A stretch of DNA of 64,000 nt from Pseudobutyrivibrio sp. UBA3626 (GCA_002373675.1 DFLF01000009.1:1-64000); one strand, 5' to 3'. Shown: positions 25,586 through 34,086, counted from the stretch's first letter. A program made the numbers and translations. Notes: a model not told the origin generated them from the letters alone.

Positions 25586-25686
25586 TTAGTTAACGCTAAC
25601 TCTATCTCCAAAGTAAAGCACCCTAAATGGGCGCTATTTCAGTTAGCTTCCGCTAACATTATACTGTATATTATTCCTTTTTTCAA
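25586..25686 (-). promoter_or_regulatory. Promoter with two near-identical palindromic operators
   Basis: TTGAAA (25681-25686), 17 bases and TATAAT (25658-25663) form the promoter of the metal run on the minus strand. A 14-bp palindrome TTAGCGGAAGCTAA (25643-25656) begins one base past the -10 box. A second copy, TTAGCGTTAACTAA (25586-25599), lies just upstream of the ribosome site. The spacing suits repression by a dimeric regulator; TTAG...CTAA sites resemble those of DtxR/MntR- or Fur-type metal regulators, by analogy only. Confidence 0.7.
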
Positions 25687-25714
25687 GATACAACCAAAGA
25701 ATGATAGAATATAT

Positions 25715-26389
25715 TTATGAATTTACTGAGCTCTGACTACAAATCAATTCTATAATGTCTGTCGGACTTTCTGCGAACCTAACCGCACCTTGTTCAAGCA
25801 AAAATCCCTTGTCACGAAATCCCCAAAGTACGGAAATTGACGGTAATCCAGCGTTCTTTGCTGTCGCAAGATCTACTTCAGAATCCCCTATATAAACAGA
25901 AGCTGCAGCCGTGCTTCCCAATTCCTTCAACGCCTCATAAACCATATCCGGCGCCGGCTTGCGCTTAACGCCATCTCGCTCACCAATTGCAACATCAACA
26001 ACTCCGGCGAAAAATCGCTCATGTAATTCCTGCACTGCAGAATCAATCTTATTAGATACAATTGCCTGCTTATAACCTCTGCAACTAAGCTCCCTCATAA
26101 TATCAACTATACCATCGTAAGGTCCGGTTCTATCAAGACAATGCTCATCATAATGCTCCTTATATACAGGCAACATCTTATCTATTAATTCTGCTTCAAT
26201 TCCCTCCGGCACAATATGCTCAAATGCATATCTGACACCATTACCAAATACACGTCGATATTCATCCACGGTATGTGGAGCCAGATTAAACATTTCCAAG
26301 GTATAATTCATAGACACCGTCAAATCATCAAGTGTATTAAGTGTAGTGCCATCCATATCCCATATAATTGTGTCCCATTTATCGTTCAT
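25715..26389 (-). CDS. HAD-IA hydrolase (phosphoglycolate phosphatase-like)
   Basis: 224 residues with WDMDGTTLNTLDDL (motif I), AIVSNK (motif II), KRKPAPDMVYEAL (motif III lysine) and YIGDSEVDLATAKNAG (motif IV), plus the helical cap between I and II. This matches Gph/PGMB-like small-molecule phosphatases. Substrate uncertain. It stands alone between the TSCPD gene and the metal run. Confidence 0.85.
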   Translation of the reverse strand: MNDKWDTIIWDMDGTTLNTLDDLTVSMNYTLEMFNLAPHTVDEYRRVFGNGVRYAFEHIVPEGIEAELIDKMLPVYKEHYDEHCLDRTGPYDGIVDIMRELSCRGYKQAIVSNKIDSAVQELHERFFAGVVDVAIGERDGVKRKPAPDMVYEALKELGSTAAASVYIGDSEVDLATAKNAGLPSISVLWGFRDKGFLLEQGAVRFAESPTDIIELICSQSSVNS

Positions 26390-26522
26390 ATATCAATTCT
26401 CCTATTCCAAGACGCCTATGATGTCTGCTTTTAGATACATACAGCCCTAACTTCATCTGATACCGTACCACCGCATACTCGTCATCGTTCCTGAAAAACA
26501 GACAAGTTTCCTTTTCATTCTT

Positions 26523-26792
26523 TCAATGCATAGCACTTCCTTGTTCTGCAATACACTCGTTTAGAGCTTTGCTAAGCTGGTCCGCACAGGAAGTTTCTTT
26601 AAAACTGCAGGTGTTACCTTCAAGCTTATCTGCTATCTCCTGTGCGTCCATTCCTTCCACCAGCTTACCTATTGCCTTAAGATTACCGTTACATCCACCG
26701 GTGAATTTAACATTATATATTTTCCCATCCTCATAATCAAAATCAATCTTCTTCGCGCAAACCATCTTCGGTTTATATTCATAATGTGTCAT
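26523..26792 (-). CDS. TSCPD-domain protein (TIGR03905-like)
   Basis: 89 residues with the signature cysteines of the small TSCPD family: FTGGCNGNLKAIG and NTCSFKETSCADQLSKAL. The domain also occurs at the end of ribonucleotide reductases, where it may bind metal; the stand-alone proteins are uncharacterised. The usual family length is 80-90 residues, so the gene is complete. Rich ribosome site upstream. Confidence 0.8.
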   Translation of the reverse strand: MTHYEYKPKMVCAKKIDFDYEDGKIYNVKFTGGCNGNLKAIGKLVEGMDAQEIADKLEGNTCSFKETSCADQLSKALNECIAEQGSAMH

Positions 26793-26880
26793 AGCTACTC
26801 TCCTTTCTTGGCTTCTTTACCGCATATTATACTACATACAACACTTAGCTATCACATTAGCTTTTATTCTATATATCTCT

Positions 26881-27156
26881 TTACATAGTGCCCCTGAAAA
26901 TGTTACCATTAAACAGCATTGTTGTAAAAAGACCGATATCTGATATATACAGTTTAAAATTATCAATTTCCATAGTCTGCGAAAGCGATACGCTTGGATT
27001 ACTGACTTGATAACATGACAGTACCATTTTAGAATCTATCAATTCAAAGATTCTTTCGTCATCTTTCGATGTTTTCTGCTTGCTCATTGCCGCTGTTACA
27101 ACGAACCTTTTCTTATCAAGCGCCAATTGAGCGGGAATAGCTGCACCCGTCCTTTT
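26881..27156 (-). pseudogene. DUF4143 AAA-ATPase fragment
   Basis: An internal piece of a DUF4143-type ATPase: open from 27156 (TGA just before), reading TGAAIPAQLALDKKRF and later YISDIGLFTTMLFNGN, which matches the segment of the intact gene at 27966-29303 that reads LYMGDTGLLISH. Both the P-loop part and the C-terminal nuclease-like part are missing. Confidence 0.7.
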
Positions 27157-27176
27157 TCAATAACTGCAGGTGGAAG

Positions 27177-27770
27177 CTAGGCTTCAAATCGCATTTTCCC
27201 GAAATCTTCAGGGCGATGAAAGTTAGGCTTTTCAGAGTTAACTCTAGACCAGGATAAGTAGTTTCTTGTGGCACCACCACATTTATACATATTAGCCTGT
27301 AGTGTTCCCTGGAACTCATATTCGATATTATAGAACGTGCTAATAAATGTTCGTGGAATTCTATAGAATAATTCCCACCCATCTGGCGTTATGTTAGTTC
27401 TTATGTCAAAGTATTCCTTCTCATCTTCTCTGATTATGTTGAAGCGATTAGAAATGTCAGGTCCATATTGAAGTATCATGGCACCATTAGGATTTATCTC
27501 GAAATTAAAATAATTATCCTGAGACTCTATCTTAAAGAAAAACTCCAGGCAGCTATCTTTATATACAGGCGACAATGGCTTCGTATATTCTGCGAGGACG
27601 TCTTCTTCTGTCGCCCACATATGTACGAATAAATACCCACCATTTGTACACAGCTGAGCTCCAGCCTTTATGCTGTCATCTGAATCCCATAATACATTAT
27701 CTATCTTTAGAGTTGGAATCTCCTCCCAATTAGGTGTGACTTCAATTCTTTTTATTATATATTCTTTCAT
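27177..27770 (-). CDS. Family 9-like carbohydrate-binding (DOMON-type) protein
   Basis: 197 residues, an all-beta protein resembling stand-alone CBM9/DOMON domains: WDSDDSIKAGAQ, then CLEFFFKIES, YFNFEINPNGAM and GWELFYRIPRTF. There is no signal peptide, so it is probably cytoplasmic. A role in sugar or heme-like ligand binding is possible from the fold. It lies between ATPase and Fic debris and has no functional neighbours. Confidence 0.7.
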   Translation of the reverse strand: MKEYIIKRIEVTPNWEEIPTLKIDNVLWDSDDSIKAGAQLCTNGGYLFVHMWATEEDVLAEYTKPLSPVYKDSCLEFFFKIESQDNYFNFEINPNGAMILQYGPDISNRFNIIREDEKEYFDIRTNITPDGWELFYRIPRTFISTFYNIEYEFQGTLQANMYKCGGATRNYLSWSRVNSEKPNFHRPEDFGKMRFEA

Positions 27771-27784
27771 ATTTTTTTATCCTT

Positions 27785-27940
27785 TCACTTATAGAGCACT
27801 TGAAGAAAATTCACAATGAACGGAACATAATCATTGTCATTCTCATGCCATTTTTCCGATGATGTCTTAAGCGCTTCATAATAACTGTCTTTATACTTAT
27901 TAATCTGACCCTCATATGAAATATACTGTTCTATATCATA
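27785..27940 (-). pseudogene. Fic-family protein, C-terminal remnant
   Basis: About 50 codons: YDIEQYISYEGQ, KDSYYEALKTSSEKWHEN and DNDYVPFIVNFLQVL match the C-terminal helices of Fic proteins. The catalytic HPFxxGNG part is absent; the frame upstream runs into the end of the neighbouring ATPase gene in another frame. Confidence 0.65.
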
Positions 27941-27965
27941 ACTGCACCAGTTAAAGCAACCAAGC

Positions 27966-29303
27966 CTAATACACCGGAATAAAAACAATCCCATCCTTTT
28001 CAGCATAGTCAGCAGTGTGCAGAATATAGGGTACATCCAACTGCGCATCAAATCTGTTCATAAATTTTCCCAAAGAAGAATATGTATATCGCTTGCCGGA
28101 TTTCACTTCAATCGGCGATACATTATGTCTGTTCATCGGATCTTTTTTAGCGATAAGAAAATCGATTTCCATTCTTTCATCTTTATTTTCCCTAGACGAA
28201 TTGGAATAAAAATATAATTTATGTCCGGAAGCTGTAAGCATCTGAGCAACTACATTTTCAAAGACCATTCCCTCGTTTACTTCCAGTTTTCCAAGCAGCA
28301 GTTTTTTATATATTTCTTCTTTCACCAAACCGTTTTCGTCAAAAGCATGGCTGATCAGGAGTCCGGTATCTCCCATATAGAGTTTTAATGTATTCCTGTC
28401 CCTGTTTAGTTTAATGCCAACGTTTGGAGCCGTGGAATTATAACAAATGTTACAGATCATAGAGTTTTCAAGCCAAAGGAAAGAACTCTCGTAGCTTCGA
28501 TACTTCGCCCCTCTCCCAAGTAAAGACAATTTAAACTTTTTTTCGTGTTTTGACAGTTGCTCAGGGATTTCATCAAATACAGACTCTACCTTTCGTTCGT
28601 ATCCTTTTGCATGCTTCGCTATATCTTCTCTGTAAAGTGAGAGAATATCTCTTTTTATTTCATCAGTTTTTTCAAAACTTCTTGTTTCAATATATGTATT
28701 CACCGCCTGTGGCATTCCGCCAACGATTACATACTGCCGGAACAATGTCATTGCCTTTCTATGAAGGGCCTGCCCCATTGCTTTCTTTTTATCAAACGAT
28801 AAACGAATAACGTCTATAAGCGGTTGTTCATTCATTGCCCAAAGAAATTCTTCAAAATCCATCGGATACATCCTGACATGACGTTCCTCTGAAGGTATTA
28901 CAATATCCTCTATATTTTCACGAATCGACATCAGAGATCCTGTTTCCATATAATGAAAGCGGCCATCTGCAACCAAATACTTTATTGCAGCCCGTGCTCT
29001 TGGAAACAGCTGCACCTCATCGAGGATGATCAAAGACTCCTGTTCATAGAGGGTAACGCCAAAAATTGCTGATAGATACATAAAGAAAGAATCCAGATCA
29101 TTCAGGCCATTGCAAAACAGGTCCTTCACTTCATCTCCGGCCCTGTTAAAATCAATCAGAATATGAGATTTATAATTCTCTTTTGCAAATTCTTCAGCAA
29201 TATAACTTTTTCCAACTCGCCTGGCCCCATCGATCAGCAGCGCAGTTTTTCCGGCGCTGTCTTCTTTCCATTTGAGCATCTTTTCGAATATTTTTCTTTT
29301 CAT
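27966..29303 (-). CDS. AAA ATPase with DUF4143 C-terminal domain
   Basis: 445 residues. Walker A is DGARRVGKSYIAEEF, Walker B LIILDEVQLFP, and the sensor region METGSLMS. The C-terminal half is DUF4143 with the nuclease-like motif MEIDFLIA followed by IEVKSGKRY. These ATPases are abundant in gut anaerobes and archaea and have no settled function; the PD-(D/E)xK-like C-terminus suggests nucleic acid interaction. I start it at the ATG at 29303. Fragments of related ATPases lie at 26881 and 45688. Confidence 0.8.
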   Translation of the reverse strand: MKRKIFEKMLKWKEDSAGKTALLIDGARRVGKSYIAEEFAKENYKSHILIDFNRAGDEVKDLFCNGLNDLDSFFMYLSAIFGVTLYEQESLIILDEVQLFPRARAAIKYLVADGRFHYMETGSLMSIRENIEDIVIPSEERHVRMYPMDFEEFLWAMNEQPLIDVIRLSFDKKKAMGQALHRKAMTLFRQYVIVGGMPQAVNTYIETRSFEKTDEIKRDILSLYREDIAKHAKGYERKVESVFDEIPEQLSKHEKKFKLSLLGRGAKYRSYESSFLWLENSMICNICYNSTAPNVGIKLNRDRNTLKLYMGDTGLLISHAFDENGLVKEEIYKKLLLGKLEVNEGMVFENVVAQMLTASGHKLYFYSNSSRENKDERMEIDFLIAKKDPMNRHNVSPIEVKSGKRYTYSSLGKFMNRFDAQLDVPYILHTADYAEKDGIVFIPVY

Positions 29304-29367
29304 GGAACGCACCTTTTCGAAATCAATTCAATAAATAATTATCACCTTTTCGAGATTATCGGGTCTG

Positions 29368-29418
29368 TCATGGCAGAAACAGCCCGATCACACCCGCGCC
29401 ATAAATCAAAATTTTCAT
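29368..29418 (-). pseudogene. Start of a ketopantoate-reductase-like gene, truncated
   Basis: Sixteen codons with a GGAGG site: MKILIYGAGVIG is the classic PanE N-terminus, but the frame ends at LFLP. It marks the edge of the GC-richer island where a gene has been cut off. It is unrelated in position to the full-length reductase at 18383. Confidence 0.6.
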
Positions 29419-29435
29419 ATTGCCTCCATCATCTT

Positions 29436-29560
29436 TTACGCTTTCACCCAATCTATGATTTTCTTTTTCGACTCGGCAAAATATCCCAGATTCTCTTTCC
29501 GGTATTTCCCAAAGGTCTTGTACATCAACCCGATCAAAGGAATCATCCGATACAGTCTCT
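29436..29560 (-). other. Protein-like frame overlapping the hydrolase 3' end
   Basis: In a frame different from the hydrolase, the sequence reads MIPLIGLMYKTFGKYRKEN and FAESKKKIIDWVKA before a stop at 29436. No ribosome site is visible. It may be the true C-terminus of the hydrolase displaced by an indel, or a separate small gene. Confidence 0.35.
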
Positions 29561-30349
29561 TTTCTCCGTTTCTTTCTTCGATTGCCGATGTACAGCGTCC
29601 ACCTCTTCGATAAAGCGTTCTGTGTTTTCCCCGATCAGACCGCCGTGACCCATGTCCTCAAAGATCTTGCAGGTGAAGGGATAGCCCTTCGCTTTCAGTT
29701 CTTCCAGATTGGCCGAAAGCTTTTTGTCTACCGTCCCCTTGATCCCGTACCAGATATGCATATCTGTATTCCGGAAAACACTGTAATCGGTCTTCTTTCC
29801 GATCAGGCATCTGTCCTGATTCTTCCAGCTTTTCCAGCTGGCCTTGGTATAGAGGATTCGGTCAGCTTCTTCGATGCTTCGCCCTGTGATCTTTGCCAGG
29901 AACCGTTTGCGAAGCTTTCCCGCTCTGCCCATGATAACGAAGAACGTCCCTGTAAAGAAAAACAGATAGACCTCTTTCCAAAAATCGCTTTTGATGTCGG
30001 GATAATCCCGCAGAGACATACCGTCGGCAATCGTCATAGTGATCTCCAGCCGATTGTCCTCTAGCACCTGCATCAGCGTGCGGCATCCGTAGGAAAGGCC
30101 ATAGAGAACATCTACCTTCCCACCGTAGTTTTTGATGATGTAGTCCTCCAGGCATCCCGCCTCATAGGTCAAAGACTGAAATTCCGTCTCTGGTTCAGAT
30201 GGGTTGAAGCCGTCGTAGGCAAGCAGTACAACATGGTATTTATCCGCGATCTTCTTCGCCGTCGGCAGTACGCCAAGATAGCTCGTCCCGCCCCCGTGTA
30301 AAAGAACCATCAGTTCTTTGTTCTCTTTGCCGAATTCAAAGTATTTCAT
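29543..30349 (-). CDS. Alpha/beta hydrolase
   Basis: 268 residues. VLLHGGGTSY provides the oxyanion-hole segment, YGLSYGCRT the nucleophile elbow (serine near 85), and DMGHGGL the catalytic histidine. It belongs to the broad alpha/beta hydrolase family of esterases and lipases. It follows a second hydrolase with a two-base gap. Codon use here is visibly more GC-rich than in the rest of the window, a sign of acquisition. The frame ends just before a possible displaced C-terminus. Confidence 0.75.
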   Translation of the reverse strand: MKYFEFGKENKELMVLLHGGGTSYLGVLPTAKKIADKYHVVLLAYDGFNPSEPETEFQSLTYEAGCLEDYIIKNYGGKVDVLYGLSYGCRTLMQVLEDNRLEITMTIADGMSLRDYPDIKSDFWKEVYLFFFTGTFFVIMGRAGKLRKRFLAKITGRSIEEADRILYTKASWKSWKNQDRCLIGKKTDYSVFRNTDMHIWYGIKGTVDKKLSANLEELKAKGYPFTCKIFEDMGHGGLIGENTERFIEEVDAVHRQSKKETEKRDCIG

Positions 30350-30351
30350 CT

Positions 30352-31128
30352 CTATAAACAGATCTCCTTTACAAGTTCACACCATTCCATCGGGTATACA
30401 CCCAGGAATTCCTCATGCCGCATATCCTTCTCATGAATGACGGGAGACTTAAAGTATTTTTGATACCTCTCCAAATATTTCTCGCCCATCTTCTGGGCAT
30501 AGAAAACATGAATCTGTGTCTCTCCGTTATCGATCTGCTCTGGGAGCGGCGTTGTCATATCTGACCTGATCTGGTTTTTGATGCTTTCCTTTGTGATGAA
30601 GCTCATGTCGTACTTGTCACGCCCCGTGATGGCAACAAATGCCCGGTTGTACGGATCGGGATCTGCCATCTGGCTCTCGTAACGTTTCTGCATCAGCCTG
30701 GCGTTATAGTGACCGGTATGGATGAAGCTGTAGGTAACCCTGCACATCAGCGAAGCCATCAGACCAGCCTTGAGGCTTCCCGCCTGATCCATATCGGAGC
30801 TGCCAATGATCCCCACTTTCATATGAATGTTATGCCGCGCGGCAAGATGCGCAACAAAGCTGCCACCAAGGGAACAGCCATAAGCCGCCCGGATCGTACC
30901 ATGATAGCGCTCTTTGATGGCACTTTCGATTTTCTCCAATTCGTCCGTGACGGAAATATAGCTCTCCGTATCCGCTTCGTCGAAGCCCGTATAGGCAACC
31001 GCCGCCACAAGAAAGTCCCTGCTCAGCTCGTCTATGACACCGCCGAAGTTCCCCCTCCAGTAGCACATTGTGCCCGGCAGCAGCAGAATTACCGGCTTGG
31101 ACGGATCGCCGAATTCGTGAATTGTCAT
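30352..31128 (-). CDS. Alpha/beta hydrolase
   Basis: 258 residues with LLLPGTMCYW (oxyanion region), AAYGCSLGGSFVAH (nucleophile serine near 84) and a C-terminal MRHEEFLG carrying the expected histidine. Similar in plan and about 25-30% alike by eye to the downstream hydrolase, so the cluster probably arose by duplication. Substrate unknown. Confidence 0.75.
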   Translation of the reverse strand: MTIHEFGDPSKPVILLLPGTMCYWRGNFGGVIDELSRDFLVAAVAYTGFDEADTESYISVTDELEKIESAIKERYHGTIRAAYGCSLGGSFVAHLAARHNIHMKVGIIGSSDMDQAGSLKAGLMASLMCRVTYSFIHTGHYNARLMQKRYESQMADPDPYNRAFVAITGRDKYDMSFITKESIKNQIRSDMTTPLPEQIDNGETQIHVFYAQKMGEKYLERYQKYFKSPVIHEKDMRHEEFLGVYPMEWCELVKEICL

Positions 31129-31134
31129 ATCGTC

Positions 31135-31471
31135 TCACTCCTCTCTCATAAAGGCTTCGATTTCTCTCGCCATCAGATCCGGATGCGCGATGATCTCCCC
31201 ATGTCCCAAGCCTTCAAACGGATGGTCCTGTGCATTCGGAAAGGCTCTTTTGAGCTTTTGGAGAGCTTTTTTCATATTCGGCTCTTTTGCGCCGTACCAG
31301 ATTGACACCCTGGCCTCCGGTTCCGTCATATCCGTCTGTACTGATGGCTGTCACATGATAATCCTTTTCCAGCAAGGGGATCACCTGCTCGAATTGTTTC
31401 CAGCACATCATGTTGCCGGGAATCAGGACGATCTTTGTGGAATTTTGCGTTCCAAACTCCTGTGCGTTCAT
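31135..31471 (-). pseudogene. Alpha/beta hydrolase with internal deletion
   Basis: Two pieces in different frames. The N-terminal piece (MNAQEFGTQ, IVLIPGNMMCW, HVTAISTDGYDG) reads from 31471. The C-terminal piece (RVSIWYGAKEPNMKKALQKL, EGLGHGEIIAHPDL) ends at 31135. They join directly, so about 130 codons including the nucleophile elbow are gone. A third member of the local hydrolase family, now inactive. Confidence 0.8.
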
Positions 31472-31566
31472 ACCTGCTCATCCCGAGCCGCATCCTGCAT
31501 GGTACCTTCCTCTACTTTAAACTTTTCCATTGACTTTTTTCCTCGTATAAACCGTTATCCCGGAGT

Positions 31567-31671
31567 CTATTTTGAACCCGCATCAGCGAGTGCTTTCGCC
31601 TCCTGTGGCGAATAATGCTCCGCCAGCCATTTCTTCATCGGCGGTTCAAACATTTTCAGATACTTATCCAT
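31567..31671 (-). CDS. 34-residue small ORF in the hydrolase operon
   Basis: Starts at the ATG at 31671 with AAGGAGA nine bases upstream and encodes MDKYLKMFEPPMKKWLAEHY followed by SPQEAKALADAGSK, a short amphipathic helix-like peptide. It lies 15 bases after the BAAT-like gene stop. The good ribosome site argues for translation; the function is unknown. A further 19-codon frame follows before the broken hydrolase. Confidence 0.45.
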   Translation of the reverse strand: MDKYLKMFEPPMKKWLAEHYSPQEAKALADAGSK

Positions 31672-31686
31672 GTCTAAAGATCTCCT

Positions 31687-32607
31687 TCACCATTCCGCCA
31701 GAGCCTTTTTCAGTCTCCGGTCAATGTCAATCCGTGTTTCCCTGCATTCTTTTTTGTGCTCCTTTCCGGCTCTGAACATAAATGAAACCAATAGCTCAGA
31801 ACCCACCGGCAACATCATCTTAAGCATGGACTGCGGGAATGCAAAGTGTGTGCCGTGTTCATAGAGCCAGCTTTCAAAGGTGCTATCGTGTGGCAGACTG
31901 CCAAGGCGCTCCTCCATCCTCCGGATATACTTGCAGGTGTCCCACAGCACATCATCCTCCGCGCCGATGAAGATAAGCTTCCCATGGATATTCTCCACCC
32001 TAATTCGCTCGTCCTCCTGTATGGGGTGCCTATTCTCAGATTCGTCAAACATCTTCCGTGACGCAACCTTGTCGCCACCGGCCTTGGATTCCTCCTGTAT
32101 CTTCTGCCAGTATTCCGGATGCCGATAGGCATAAGGCAGATACGGTAGCGGCTGACCCTGCCATGACACGGAGGACTCATTATCGCCGGGCCTCTCTGTA
32201 GCGCCGTCCTTGCCGTCACGGTAAAAGCCTTCCATGACAAAGTCCGGAGGTGAGATCGCTATGGTGAGTGACAGCTCCGAATAATAGGAGGCTGCCAGTA
32301 GTGCCATCATCCCGGTTGTGGAAGCCCCGACAACGCCGAGCTTGTCACACCCCTGTGCTTTTATAAACGTGATCGCTTTCCCGAAACGCTCCAGCGGATA
32401 ATTGTGGTGACCGTAGTCCTTCTTATCCGGACTCATTGCCATCACATGAATGCCCTGTTCATTCAGCCATTTCGCCCCGGTCTTGGCCATGCGATCCTCC
32501 GAGCTGTCGCCGAGCATGATGATAAGTCCTCTGCTGCTCCCGCCGGGAGCCGGATACCATGCTCCGTTAAAACCATCAGAACCAACTCTGAATACTTGCT
32601 TTTTCAT
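31687..32607 (-). CDS. BAAT-type acyl-CoA thioesterase/acyltransferase-like hydrolase
   Basis: 306 residues from the ATG at 32607 (GGGAGG seven bases upstream). The nucleophile elbow VVGASTTGMMAL, the aspartate in IFIGAEDDVLWDT and the histidine in YEHGTHFAFP form the catalytic triad of the C-terminal domain of bile-acid-CoA:amino acid N-acyltransferase-like enzymes. In bacteria such proteins hydrolyse acyl thioesters or esters; a bile-salt role is only a family echo. First gene of the hydrolase operon. Confidence 0.75.
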   Translation of the reverse strand: MKKQVFRVGSDGFNGAWYPAPGGSSRGLIIMLGDSSEDRMAKTGAKWLNEQGIHVMAMSPDKKDYGHHNYPLERFGKAITFIKAQGCDKLGVVGASTTGMMALLAASYYSELSLTIAISPPDFVMEGFYRDGKDGATERPGDNESSVSWQGQPLPYLPYAYRHPEYWQKIQEESKAGGDKVASRKMFDESENRHPIQEDERIRVENIHGKLIFIGAEDDVLWDTCKYIRRMEERLGSLPHDSTFESWLYEHGTHFAFPQSMLKMMLPVGSELLVSFMFRAGKEHKKECRETRIDIDRRLKKALAEW

Positions 32608-32703
32608 ATAGTACCTCCCATTAAAACAGTGTGCAGATCCAGCCGAATACCGGGGCTGTTTCGAATGACTGTTATTAACATATCGTCTCCTTCTGTCCAA
32701 GGA

Positions 32704-32762
32704 GAGTTAGCATATACTAACTCACCTCTAATAATTGTAGTCTTTGTGCTCTCAAATGTCAA
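32704..32762 (-). promoter_or_regulatory. Promoter and palindromic operator of the hydrolase operon
   Basis: TTGACA (32757-32762), 17 bases, TACAAT (32734-32739) on the minus strand. Ten bases past the -10 box lies the palindrome GAGTTAG-TATATG-CTAACTC (32704-32723), placed to block initiation when a dimeric repressor binds. Confidence 0.65.
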
Positions 32763-32837
32763 AATGATTGTCGCAAATTTTGCGAATATTTACAAGGTGT
32801 TCATTTTCGGAGTGTTGTCATATACCATCCCAACGAA

Positions 32838-32861
32838 AAAACACCCCGCCGGAGCGAGGTG
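32838..32861 (-). terminator. Terminator downstream of the Rrf2 gene
   Basis: A GC-rich stem (CACCTCGC / GCGGGGTG, one mismatch) with a 4-base loop and TTTTTT following on the minus strand. Confidence 0.7.
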
Positions 32862-32972
32862 CGTCTGATTCCGTATTCTGTTATGCGTCCACATCGATCT
32901 CAAGCCCGGATTTGAACGTAAGCGGGAACATGTCGATAAGCTATTATTTTTCTCTCGGAAATATGCCCTGCA

Positions 32973-33422
32973 TCAGACAGATTGTCCGCGTCTATGAATC
33001 TCTCTGGTAAGGTCATCCACTACATCTGACATGTGAATCTGCCTGAGTTCATTCTCCATTGAGTCCTGTACTTTCTGCAGTTTGCCGTCAAGGGCTGCAT
33101 GGATATTGCCCCCAACAACACATGCGGGATGCGGGTTCTCATGGAAATGGAAGAGTCCGGTTTCATCAACCGTGTCTACCGCCTTATATATGTCATACAG
33201 AGAGATCTCTTCCAATGGTTTCGCAAGCCTTGATCCACCACTGCCCTGCCTTGCATCGATAATTCCAGCTTCCTTGAGCTTTGATAGAACAGTCCTTATT
33301 ATTACCGGATTTGCCTGAATACTCGAGGCCAGCACATTGCTGGTTACTCTTTGCTCATCCTGAAATAGGTCTATGAATGCCAGTGCATGTACGGCAATGG
33401 TGAATCTACTTGTGATTTGCAT
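32973..33422 (-). CDS. Rrf2-family transcriptional regulator
   Basis: 149 residues with the Rrf2 winged helix: FTIAVHALAFIDLF, then VTSNVLASSIQANPVIIRTV and the wing IDARQGSGGSRLAKP. It has a single cysteine in the region where Fe-S-binding members (IscR, NsrR) have three, so it is probably a cluster-free redox or electrophile sensor like YwnA/CymR. It follows the NAD(P)-binding protein gene by 13 bases and is likely autoregulatory through the direct repeats upstream of that gene. Confidence 0.85.
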   Translation of the reverse strand: MQITSRFTIAVHALAFIDLFQDEQRVTSNVLASSIQANPVIIRTVLSKLKEAGIIDARQGSGGSRLAKPLEEISLYDIYKAVDTVDETGLFHFHENPHPACVVGGNIHAALDGKLQKVQDSMENELRQIHMSDVVDDLTREIHRRGQSV

Positions 33423-33435
33423 ACTTTCTTTGGTG

Positions 33436-34065
33436 TTACTCGCTTACTACGCTGATTCTTTCTTTAATGTGCTTGCCTGATTCGATTTCATCGACCATGG
33501 CGATTGCATAATCGGCATAAGATATAACACTCTCTCCTTTACTGTTTAATACTAATTCTTCTCCGCCGAGGATGTACTTACCAGTTCTTTCTCCATCAGC
33601 CTGGAAATCACCGGCAGGGCTTACATATGTCCAGTTTACATCATCGACTTTGCGAAGCTCTTCCAGAAGCTTTCCGTGTGCGTTTACCACAGGCAATGCC
33701 TCTTCCGGGAATGGAGTTACATCTACAACTGTCTGTGTGTGTTCCGGATTTACATACAGGCTTCCTGCTCCGCCTACGATTACAAGCCTCTTGTCCGTTC
33801 CTCTGAGAACATCTACAAGATGCATCCCTGCATCACAGATTGTGCCTGCTGTATCCGGTGCCCATGAGCCGTATGCGTTAACTACTACATCGAAGTCTTT
33901 GAGGTCCTCTTTTGTGAGATCAAACAGGTCCTTAATGATGGCACTCTTTGCGGCCGTCCTGTTCTCTCCTCTTACGACTGCCGTGACATCCATACCGCGG
34001 TTTACTGCTTCCTCTGTGATAAGTCTTCCTGCTTTTCCATTTGCTGCTACTACTGCTACCTTCAT
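33436..34065 (-). CDS. NAD(P)-binding oxidoreductase (YwnB/NmrA-like)
   Basis: 209 residues; an atypical SDR. The dinucleotide loop VVAANGKAGRLITEEA opens the protein, with VGGAGSLY and WTYVSPAGDF later. In Bacillus the ywnB homologue is next to the Rrf2 gene ywnA; the same pairing is seen here. A role in quinone or electrophile reduction is plausible. AAGGAGG precedes the ATG. Confidence 0.85.
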   Translation of the reverse strand: MKVAVVAANGKAGRLITEEAVNRGMDVTAVVRGENRTAAKSAIIKDLFDLTKEDLKDFDVVVNAYGSWAPDTAGTICDAGMHLVDVLRGTDKRLVIVGGAGSLYVNPEHTQTVVDVTPFPEEALPVVNAHGKLLEELRKVDDVNWTYVSPAGDFQADGERTGKYILGGEELVLNSKGESVISYADYAIAMVDEIESGKHIKERISVVSE

Positions 34066-34086
34066 TTTATAATTCCTCCTTTATGT

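Noticed and set aside
26400..26522. An open frame continuing after the TSCPD gene's stop (MKLGLYVSKSRHHRRLG)
   Set aside because: No start with a ribosome site; short, and ends over the start of the HAD gene, so chance is the simplest explanation.
27116..27382. An 88-codon frame on the minus strand over the CBM9-like gene
   Set aside because: It lies inside the well-supported 27177-27770 gene in another frame, has no ribosome site and shows no recognisable family.
29582..32128. Several long plus-strand and alternate minus-strand frames in the hydrolase island
   Set aside because: Higher GC lowers stop-codon frequency, producing chance frames opposite the hydrolase genes; none has a family match or ribosome site.
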